Positions 56,627 to 64,000 of a stretch of DNA of 64,000 nt are shown here, piece after piece. The notes beneath the pieces are model-generated. The model was not told where the DNA came from, made no database searches, and worked only from the letters and a program-made list of their open reading frames with translations. Both the position numbers and the translations under genes were made by a program. Each line of letters opens with the position of its first letter. The first letter of the stretch is position 1. The stretch is taken from positions 105,870 to 169,869 of the forward strand of contig NZ_LZHZ01000019.1 in the NCBI RefSeq assembly GCF_001667505.1, written 5' to 3'. The stretch is from Mycobacterium sp. ACS1612. GTDB taxonomy: Bacteria > Actinomycetota > Actinomycetes > Mycobacteriales > Mycobacteriaceae.

Positions 56627-57423
56627 ACAGCGACGGGCGCCTTGATCGCCGGGTGCGGGTCGTAGTTCTTGATGACGATGTCCTCGTAGGTGTAGTCGAA
56701 GATCGAATCGCGCGGCGCCAGAACGAGTTCCGGGTACGGCCGCGGCTGGCGGCTGAGTTGTTCGGTGACCTGCTCGACGTGGTTGTCGTAGATGTGACAG
56801 TCGCCGCCGGTCCAGATGAACTCGCCCACCTCGAGGCCGGCCTGCGCGGCCATCATGTGGGTGAGCAGCGCGTAGCTGGCGATGTTGAACGGCACGCCGA
56901 GGAACAGGTCGGCGCTGCGCTGATACAGCTGGCAGGACAGCCGCCCGTCGGCGACGTAGAACTGGAAGAACGCGTGGCACGGCGGCAACGCCATCTGCGG
57001 GATCTCGCCGACGTTCCAGGCCGAGACGATGTTGCGTCGCGAGTCCGGGTCGGTCCTGAGCAACTCGACCGCCGCGCTGATCTGGTCGATGTGCTCACCG
57101 GACGGCGTCGGCCACGACCGCCACTGCACGCCGTACACCGGACCCAGATCGCCTGTCTCGCTTGCCCATTCGTCCCAGATCGTGACGCCGCGGTCCTGCA
57201 GCCAACGCACGTTGGAGTCGCCGCGCAGAAACCACAGCAACTCGTAGACGATCGACTTCGTGTGCACCTTCTTGGTGGTGATCAGCGGGAAGCCGGCCGA
57301 CAGGTCGTAGCGCATCTGGTGGCCGAACAGGCTGCGGGTGCCGGTGCCGGTGCGGTCCGATTTCGGGGTGCCGCGGTCGAGCACCAACCGGAGCAGATCC
57401 TCGTACGGCGTGGCGATGGGCAC
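56623..57423 (-). CDS. thyA: Thymidylate synthase ThyA
   Basis: A 266-residue classical thymidylate synthase. [19 protein letters not shown] is the phosphate-binding start, [20 protein letters not shown] contains the nucleophilic cysteine, and [20 protein letters not shown] is diagnostic. The GTG at 57423 is chosen since it begins just before the conserved [11 protein letters not shown]. Present beside thyX, as usual in mycobacteria. Confidence 0.96.
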   Translation of the reverse strand: MPIATPYEDLLRLVLDRGTPKSDRTGTGTRSLFGHQMRYDLSAGFPLITTKKVHTKSIVYELLWFLRGDSNVRWLQDRGVTIWDEWASETGDLGPVYGVQWRSWPTPSGEHIDQISAAVELLRTDPDSRRNIVSAWNVGEIPQMALPPCHAFFQFYVADGRLSCQLYQRSADLFLGVPFNIASYALLTHMMAAQAGLEVGEFIWTGGDCHIYDNHVEQVTEQLSRQPRPYPELVLAPRDSIFDYTYEDIVIKNYDPHPAIKAPVAV

Positions 57424-57466
57424 GTCGCTCAGCTTACGTCGAGGGCCGGCGAGTAGAACGGAAGCC

Positions 57467-58207
57467 ATGCCGACCATCTCCGCCGCCGTCACCACCCCCG
57501 ACGGCACCTGCCCCGTGACCCTGCACACCCCCAACGGCCCCGGCCCCTGGTCGGCTGTCGTGATGTACGTCGACGCCGGCGGCGTCCGGCCCACCTTCCA
57601 GGAAATGGCCGACCGCCTGGCCGGCTTCGGCCACGCCGTGCTGCTGCCCGACGTCTATTACCGCCACGGCGACTGGCAGCCGTTCGACATGCGAACCGTG
57701 TTCTCCGACTCGAGCGAACGCAAGCGCCTGTTCGGGATGATCGGCAGCATCACCCCCGACATGATGGCCGCCGACGCGACCGCGTTCTTCGACTTCCTGG
57801 CCTCGCGACCCGAGGTCAAGGGCGACGCCTTCGGAGTCTGCGGATACTGCATGGGCGGACGCACGTCGGTGATCGTCGCGGGCCGGCTGCCCGATCGGGT
57901 GGCCGCCGCAGGGTCGTTCCACGGCGGAGGCCTGGTCACTGACGACGCGACCAGCCCCCATCTGCTCGCCGACCGGATGAAGGCGACCGTCTATGTCGCG
58001 GGCGCCGAGAACGACGCGTCGTTCACCCCGGAACAGGCCGAGACGCTGGACAAGGCGCTGACGGCGGCCAACGTCACGCACACCGTCGAGTTCTATCCGG
58101 CCGCACACGGCTTCGCCGTGCCCGACAACCTGCCCTACGACGAGCCCGCCGCCGAGCGGCACTGGATCGCGTTGCAGGAGTTGTTCGCCTCCGCGCTGCC
58201 CAACTAA
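57467..58207 (+). CDS. Dienelactone hydrolase family protein
   Basis: A 246-residue alpha/beta hydrolase. The catalytic cysteine is in [10 protein letters not shown] (GxCxG), the acid probably in AGAENDASF and the histidine in [10 protein letters not shown], the dienelactone hydrolase triad. It is divergent from thyA as in M. tuberculosis Rv2765. Natural substrate unknown. Confidence 0.9.
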   Translation: MPTISAAVTTPDGTCPVTLHTPNGPGPWSAVVMYVDAGGVRPTFQEMADRLAGFGHAVLLPDVYYRHGDWQPFDMRTVFSDSSERKRLFGMIGSITPDMMAADATAFFDFLASRPEVKGDAFGVCGYCMGGRTSVIVAGRLPDRVAAAGSFHGGGLVTDDATSPHLLADRMKATVYVAGAENDASFTPEQAETLDKALTAANVTHTVEFYPAAHGFAVPDNLPYDEPAAERHWIALQELFASALPN

Positions 58208-58208
58208 C

Positions 58209-58667
58209 TCATTCGCCGCCGTCGTCGCGGCGCAGGAAGCGGCGGGCCGCGCGTAACAGGCCGCGGCCCGCATAAATGCCCGCGACGACGGAGACGATGA
58301 TCATCACGACGAACATCACCAGCCAGTTGGCCCGGCTGTGGCTGACGTTCCACCAGACGATCGTGAACAGCACGGCGCAGATGAACACCACAATGTCGCG
58401 CCAGTTGCCGCTGTAGGACATGGCCGCGATGCGCAGTTCGCGACTGCGTTCGTCGGCCTTGATGAGCGCGTCGATCCGTCGATCGATGCTGTCCTTCAGG
58501 CGCGCCCTGAGTTCGGGCTGGTCGTCGGGAATCCGTTCCAGCAGATCCATGTCCTTGGCGATGTTGGCGCGGACATCCGGTGGTTTGAGGTTTCCCGCGG
58601 CGACACCCAACAAGGCCCCACCGGCGATCGGCGCTGCACCCAAAGCGAGTTCGGCGATTCCGGGCAT
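58209..58667 (-). CDS. Small membrane protein of unknown function
   Basis: A 152-residue protein with a short N-terminal hydrophobic stretch (AELALGAAPIAGGALLGVAA), a charged central helix (DMDLLERIPDDQPELRARLK) and two C-terminal membrane helices (IVVFICAVLFTIVWWNV; WLVMFVVMIIVSVVAGIYAG) with a basic tail. It lies eight bases after phoU and is probably co-transcribed. No family recognised. Confidence 0.75.
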   Translation of the reverse strand: MPGIAELALGAAPIAGGALLGVAAGNLKPPDVRANIAKDMDLLERIPDDQPELRARLKDSIDRRIDALIKADERSRELRIAAMSYSGNWRDIVVFICAVLFTIVWWNVSHSRANWLVMFVVMIIVSVVAGIYAGRGLLRAARRFLRRDDGGE

Positions 58668-58675
58668 GTGGTGTC

Positions 58676-59320
58676 CTATTCCGTCGGTTGACCGGTGGCC
58701 TGGAAGATGACGCGGCGGCCGATCTCGACGGCGTGATCGGCGAACCGTTCGTAGTAGCGACCCAGCAGCGTCACGTCGACGGCGGCGGCCACCCCGTGTT
58801 TCCACTCGCGGTCCATCAGCACGGTGAACAGGTGTCGGTGCAGATTGTCCATGTCGTCGTCGTCATCGTCGAGTTGCGCCGCCCGATCCGGATCACCGGA
58901 TTGCACAACGTCTTTCACGCTGTTGCCGATGTCGACCGCGATGCGCCCCATCTCGGTGAAGTAGCCGTTGACCTCCTCAGGCAACGCGTTGGCGGGGTGG
59001 CGGCGGCGCGTCAGCTTGGCGACGTGCAAAGCGAGCGCACCCATCCGGTCGACGTCGGCGAGGTTGGACAACGAACTGACGACCAGACGCAGGTCGCCTG
59101 CCACCGGCGCCTGCAGCGCAAGGACCGTGATCGCCGCTTCCTCGGCCTTCCTGATCCGCGCCGTGAACGCCTCATGCGTCGAGATGACGTCCTCGGCCAG
59201 CACCAGGTCCGCCTGCAGCAGGGCCTGCGTCGCGCGTTCCATCGCCGTGCCCGCCATCCCGCATATGTCGGCGATGTCGGCGGCGAGAGCGTCGAGCTGC
59301 TCGTGAAACGCTGTCCGCAT
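58676..59320 (-). CDS. phoU: Phosphate signalling protein PhoU
   Basis: A 214-residue protein made of two PhoU helical repeats. [20 protein letters not shown] starts the first and [26 protein letters not shown] lies in the second, with [18 protein letters not shown] at the end, the metal-binding ExxxD-type helices. It acts as a negative regulator of Pst/SenX3-RegX3 phosphate signalling. No pst gene is adjacent. Confidence 0.92.
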   Translation of the reverse strand: MRTAFHEQLDALAADIADICGMAGTAMERATQALLQADLVLAEDVISTHEAFTARIRKAEEAAITVLALQAPVAGDLRLVVSSLSNLADVDRMGALALHVAKLTRRRHPANALPEEVNGYFTEMGRIAVDIGNSVKDVVQSGDPDRAAQLDDDDDDMDNLHRHLFTVLMDREWKHGVAAAVDVTLLGRYYERFADHAVEIGRRVIFQATGQPTE

Positions 59321-59324
59321 ACCG

Positions 59325-59600
59325 TCACACTGTATGGGTTGGCAGCTTGCGAAGCCGGGCGGCGAGCCGTCGTGCCTCGTTCAATTGCTCCCGCAGCCGG
59401 ATCAGCCTGGCAGGCGTCTCGACCTCGCCCCGACTGCGGTCGCGGCGGTGGTCCCACTGCTTCTCCGCCCTGCGCAGCTGCGCCCGCAGGGTGACGATTT
59501 CGGCGGACAGGATGTCGGCGAACAGCGCGGCCTGCGCGATGTCGCACGGTCCCATCGGATGAGACGCCGGCCGCCTCGAGTGCGTCGCCTTCTCCCCCAT
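59325..59600 (-). CDS. Small helical protein of unknown function
   Basis: A 91-residue protein, mainly a charged helix ([39 protein letters not shown]) likely to form a coiled coil. The ATG at 59600 has GAGGTAGAGG before it. It ends four bases before phoU, so it may lead the phoU operon. No family recognised. Confidence 0.6.
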   Translation of the reverse strand: MGEKATHSRRPASHPMGPCDIAQAALFADILSAEIVTLRAQLRRAEKQWDHRRDRSRGEVETPARLIRLREQLNEARRLAARLRKLPTHTV

Positions 59601-59682
59601 CGACCTCTACCTCACCCCTCGAAGACGTTGGCCCACCGACGATACCGCCAGGTGCGCACGCCGATCAGGGAAACGGGCGCGC

Positions 59683-60134
59683 TCAGTCCATCAACTGAGC
59701 GGCCACCGTCGCACCGAGTTCCCAACACGCTTGCAGGTCGTCTTTACTCGGCTTACCTGACACGCGAACGTACGCAGCGGCTTTCACCCAACCGAGCCCG
59801 GTCGTGATCGCCGTGACGCCGTTCTCGGCTCCTTCGGTGCCTTCATTGCCGTGCAGATACAGACCGAAGGGCCTGCCGCGGGTGGTGTCCAGACACGGGT
59901 AGTAGCAGACGTCGAACGCGTGTTTCAGTGCGCCGCTCATGTAGCCGAGATTCGCCGGCGAGCCGAGCAGAAAGCCGTCGGCCGCCAGCACGTCGGCAGG
60001 CGACACCGTCAACGCCGGGCGCCGAACCAACTCGACGCCTTCGATGTCGGGATCGGTGGCGCCGTTGACCACCGCCTCGAACATCTCCTGCATGTACGGC
60101 GACGGCGTGTGGTGGATGAGCAGCAGCGTCTTCA

Positions 60135-60135
<1 letters not shown>
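59683..60135 (-). CDS. Flavodoxin-like NAD(P)H oxidoreductase
   Basis: A 150-residue FMN-binding protein. LLLIHHTPSPYMQEMFEAVV provides the phosphate loop region, followed by ADGFLLGSPANLGYMSGALK, the FMN-contact loop typical of NADPH-dependent FMN reductase/flavodoxin proteins. GTG start shares one base with the upstream gene's stop. The partner is unknown. Confidence 0.85.
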
Positions 60136-61348
<1,213 letters not shown>

Positions 61349-61384
61349 CTAGCTCCCGCTAGGGTGTTCGCCCTGCGCCGCGGT

Positions 61385-61684
61385 TCAGCACGCCACGTCG
61401 ACGTAGACCGTCATCCCGGTGACCGTGGTGACGATGTCGTCCATCGCGCCGGGCGCACCGGAATCCATCCTGGAGAACGTCTGTCCCGGCCGCACCGAAC
61501 TGACCACGCACTCGCGCAGGGGCGCGGCGTCGAGTTTGTTGACGATCACATCGAAGCCGTGGGCCTGAAGTTGTCCGATCGTCTGGGAGGCGTCGGGCGC
61601 ACCCGACGGTGCCGCTGCCGCGGTACCGGCCAGGCTCAGAGCGGCGCCGGCGATTGCGCCGGCGATGATCGGCAGGAACATCAT
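61385..61684 (-). CDS. Small secreted protein with two cysteines
   Basis: A 99-residue protein with a clear signal peptide (FLPIIAGAIAGAALSLAG, cleavage after TAAAA) and a short mature domain with two cysteines (LRECVVS and the C-terminal VDVAC) that may form a disulfide. AAAGGAAG precedes tandem ATGs at 61684 and 61681. It resembles small exported mycobacterial proteins; function unknown. Confidence 0.75.
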   Translation of the reverse strand: MMFLPIIAGAIAGAALSLAGTAAAAPSGAPDASQTIGQLQAHGFDVIVNKLDAAPLRECVVSSVRPGQTFSRMDSGAPGAMDDIVTTVTGMTVYVDVAC

Positions 61685-62139
61685 TGGTCTTCCTTTCGAC
61701 GAAGTGCCTGTCGAAGTGCTGTGCGCCGGCCCGGCACATCCGTTACAGCAGCTGCGGGACGGCAAGACGCAGACCAAGTTGCGAGAGACCTGCCAAACTT
61801 TGCCAGCCAAGTTGCTGTTATTTGCGTTTCCGTCGATTCCTACACTTGGGAACATTGCGCTGAGAAGCGCCATTCATGATCCCCGCGACATAGTTTCCCG
61901 AAGACGCCTCGCCCGGTGCTTACCGCCATAGCTGCTAGATGCATGTCGTTAGCCGACCAACGCTCCGCTCAAGGCCCGATGCTCAGGCGAAACCATGATC
62001 TTCGTGGTGCCCTGAAAAATTCTTTTTGATTTTGCTATGGCAATCAGATTATTAGTGGCATTATGTTGCTCGCTGACCTAGAACTATTAGCTGTCCAGAG
62101 AGCTGAACTGCAATCGGCAACGAAAGGTATCCCGGGGCG
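61685..62139. other. A/T-rich regulatory spacer upstream of the glycine-rich gene
   Basis: About 455 bases without a credible gene. The part from about 62010 to 62090 is unusually A/T-rich for this genome (AATTCTTTTTGATTTTGC and following), and an ACGAAAGG ribosome-binding site lies before the gene at 62140. It probably contains the promoters of both divergent genes; no exact -35/-10 is assigned. Confidence 0.5.
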
Positions 62140-63846
62140 ATGGCCAAACACAGCACGAAGAACACCTCCAGGAAGCTCAAAGTCACGACCTATCTCGCGG
62201 CAGGCGTACTGGCGAGCGGCGGCGGCGCCGCTGCGCTGACCGCCGCCGTCACCCCGGCCACCCCGCCGACAGCTGCGCCGCAGGACGTGCAGCTGACCAG
62301 CCTCGGCGGCCTGCTCGGCTCGCTGGTCAAGAAGGTGGTGGCGCCGGTCGTGTCGACGGTGTCCGATGTCGTGTCGACGGCCGTGCCGGTCGTGACCGCG
62401 GTGCCCACGGTGGCCACGCCGATCGTCACGACCACGGTGGACTCGCTGGTTGCGCCGACCTCACCGTTGGCCCCGCTGGCGCCGGTCGTGACGCCGCTGA
62501 TCAGCAACGGCACCACTAATCCCGATGGCACCGCCACCAACGGTGGCCTGCTGATCGGCAACGGCGGGACCGCAACTGGCGCGGGCGCCGACGGCGGCAA
62601 CGGCGGCCTGCTCCTCGGCAACGGCGGCATCTCGGCCACCGGTGACGGCGGCAACGGCGGCCTGGTCCTCGGCAACGGCGGCATCTCCGGCACCGGTGAC
62701 GGTGGCAACGGCGCCGTGTTGATCGGCAGCGGCGGCACCTCCGTGCTCGGCGGCAATGGCGGCGATTCCGGCCTCGTGCTCGGCAACGGCGGTTCCTCGG
62801 TCGTGAGCACCGACACCGACCCGACGACCGGCAACGGCGGCCACTCGGGCCTCATCGGTGACGGCGGCAGCGGCGCCACCGGCCTGGTGGGTACGGCCGA
62901 CGGCGGCGACGGCGGCAACGGCGGCATCCTGATCGGCTCCGGCGGCAGTGGCGGCGGCGGTGCCTCCACGCTGAGCGGCGCGGCCGGTGACGGTGGTGAC
63001 GGCGGCAACTCCGGCATCGTCATCGGTGATGCGGGCGACGGTGGCGCCGGTGGCGCCGCCGTAGGCGTCGGGAACATCGCGGGTGGCGATGGGGGCGACG
63101 GTGGCCACACCGTGTTGCTCGGCTCCGGTGGTGACGGCGGCGCGGGCGGTAGCTCCTCGGGCCTGCTCGGCACCTCGACGGGCGGCGCGGGCGGCGACGG
63201 CGGCGACGGCGGCATCGTGACGGGGACCGGCGGCGCGGGCGGCACCGGCGGCGACGCGGCGAGCACCTTGGGCACCGCGTCGGGTGGTGCGGGTGGCTCG
63301 GGTGCCGACAGCGGCGTGCTGGGCGCCGGCGGTGACGGCGGTTCCGGCGGCGACGCCAGCGGTCTCGGCGCAACCACAGGCGGCAGCGCGGGCGACGGCG
63401 GACACACCACCGTGGTCGGCGACGGCGGCACCGGCGGCACCGGTGGCAACGCAACCAGCACCGGCACCGGCGGCAGCAGCGATGCCACGGCCGGCTCCGG
63501 CGGCTCCGGCGGCGACGGCGGCAGCGTGCTCGGCGACGGCGGCTCCGGCGGCAGCGGCGGCACTGCCACATCCGGCAACACCACCACTCACGTCGGCTCG
63601 GGTGATGCCACCGGCGGATCGGGCGGCAGCGGCGGCACCGGCGGCATCATCGGCAGCAACGGCGGCGACGGCGGCACCGGCGGCTCGGCGACCACCGGCA
63701 CCAACAACACCGGCGGGAAAGCCACCGGCGGCACCGGTGGCGACGGCGGTGCCGGCGGCATCGGCAACACCGGCGGCACCGGCGGCGAGGGCGGCTCCTC
63801 GACCGGCAAGAGCGGCGGCAGCGGCTCCGACGGCGCGGACGGCTGA
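62140..63846 (+). CDS. Exported glycine-rich PGRS-like repeat protein
   Basis: A 568-residue protein. Residues 1-45 form a basic and hydrophobic leader (KVTTYLAAGVLASGGGAAA), residues 50-115 are Val/Thr/Ala-rich (VVAPVVSTVSDVVSTAVPVV), and from about 125 onward there are irregular Gly-Gly-X repeats (GGNGGLLLGNGG, GGDGG, GTGGTGG) as in mycobacterial PGRS domains. No PE domain is present, so it is not a true PE_PGRS protein. The repeats may be a cell-surface calcium-binding or structural region; inferred. The composition makes length variation between strains likely. Confidence 0.8.
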   Translation: MAKHSTKNTSRKLKVTTYLAAGVLASGGGAAALTAAVTPATPPTAAPQDVQLTSLGGLLGSLVKKVVAPVVSTVSDVVSTAVPVVTAVPTVATPIVTTTVDSLVAPTSPLAPLAPVVTPLISNGTTNPDGTATNGGLLIGNGGTATGAGADGGNGGLLLGNGGISATGDGGNGGLVLGNGGISGTGDGGNGAVLIGSGGTSVLGGNGGDSGLVLGNGGSSVVSTDTDPTTGNGGHSGLIGDGGSGATGLVGTADGGDGGNGGILIGSGGSGGGGASTLSGAAGDGGDGGNSGIVIGDAGDGGAGGAAVGVGNIAGGDGGDGGHTVLLGSGGDGGAGGSSSGLLGTSTGGAGGDGGDGGIVTGTGGAGGTGGDAASTLGTASGGAGGSGADSGVLGAGGDGGSGGDASGLGATTGGSAGDGGHTTVVGDGGTGGTGGNATSTGTGGSSDATAGSGGSGGDGGSVLGDGGSGGSGGTATSGNTTTHVGSGDATGGSGGSGGTGGIIGSNGGDGGTGGSATTGTNNTGGKATGGTGGDGGAGGIGNTGGTGGEGGSSTGKSGGSGSDGADG

Positions 63847-63870
63847 CGCCTCAACACCTCAACGCAAGTC

Positions 63871-63927
63871 GGGGGCCCCCCCGCGGGGGGGGGGGGGGGG
63901 GGGGGGGGGGGGCGGGGAGGGGGGGCG
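63871..63927. other. G-rich low-complexity tract, probable assembly artefact
   Basis: From 63885 there are 28 consecutive G bases, preceded by GGGGGCCCCCCCGCG and followed by further G-rich sequence to the window end. Such a run is unlike any other part of the window and typical of a failing sequence end. Nothing should be annotated here. Confidence 0.7.
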
Positions 63928-64000
63928 CCCCAACAACCCGCCCAAACACCACAGCGACGGGGGGAGGTGGGGGGTGCGTTGGGGGAAAAACGGCGGCGAC

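Noticed and set aside
62190..63587. Proline-rich open frame antisense to the glycine-rich gene
   Set aside because: It is the reverse complement of glycine repeats; the sense frame has a leader, ribosome-binding site and PGRS pattern.

Overview
The window comes from a fast-growing Mycobacterium (Mycolicibacterium type). It is GC-rich, many genes start with GTG, and the gene order follows the conserved mycobacterial backbone that in M. tuberculosis runs from hflX (Rv2725c) to dapB (Rv2773c): hflX-dapF-miaA, a DUF349 gene, miaB, recX-recA, a DUF3046 gene, ephG, pspM-pspA-clgR, pgsA, an N-acetylglutamate synthase, ftsK, rnj-dapA-thyX, folA-thyA, dapB. These comparisons come from remembered family sequences; no search was run.

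Layout. 1-501: the 5' end of a gas-vesicle gvpF/gvpL gene, cut by the window edge, then a gene-free spacer. 502-10628: an amidase and tRNA-modification, cell-wall and GTPase housekeeping genes. 10720-13930: a glutamate-type ABC transporter, gluABCD. 13932-16520: an F420-dependent oxidoreductase, recX and an intein-free recA with two DNA-damage promoter signals. 16521-32771: an alpha/beta hydrolase followed by a complete [NiFe]-hydrogenase locus of the actinobacterial high-affinity (group 1h, Hhy) type. 32899-39723: a disordered protein, DUF3046, a glycosyltransferase, ephG, the Psp/ClgR envelope-stress genes, cinA, pgsA, argA and a small secreted protein. 39720-50517: ftsK, a mycofactocin-type SDR group, three small genes of unknown function (two secreted), rnj, dapA, thyX and a membrane protein. 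50507-54902: a GntR regulator divergent from a peptidase-permease pair, then a cyclopropane-fatty-acid synthase family gene. 54889-61684: an AlkX-like protein, folA, thyA, a dienelactone hydrolase, phoU, a flavodoxin-like oxidoreductase, dapB and a small secreted protein. 61685-63846: an A/T-rich regulatory stretch and a glycine-rich PGRS-like exported protein. The last ~120 bases are a G homopolymer that looks like an assembly or sequencing artefact.

The most interesting part is 17477-32771. hhyS and hhyL encode the catalytic dimer, hhyE a NifU/Rieske-like putative electron carrier, and hypA, hypB, hypC (two copies), hypD, hypE and hypF the Ni-Fe(CN)2CO cofactor assembly set, with a C-terminal processing protease. 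Woven between them are genes whose roles are not established: DUF5947, DUF6084, a 420-residue unknown, a 39-residue membrane peptide, DUF6390, a SIS-like/HypC-like fusion and a GmhA-like SIS protein. Most genes from hhyE to hypE overlap by 1-4 bases, so the locus behaves as one translationally coupled assembly line. The expected physiology is aerobic scavenging of trace H2 to feed the respiratory chain during starvation. The processing-protease gene has no ordinary start codon in its own frame, which suggests a one-base error or a real frameshift.
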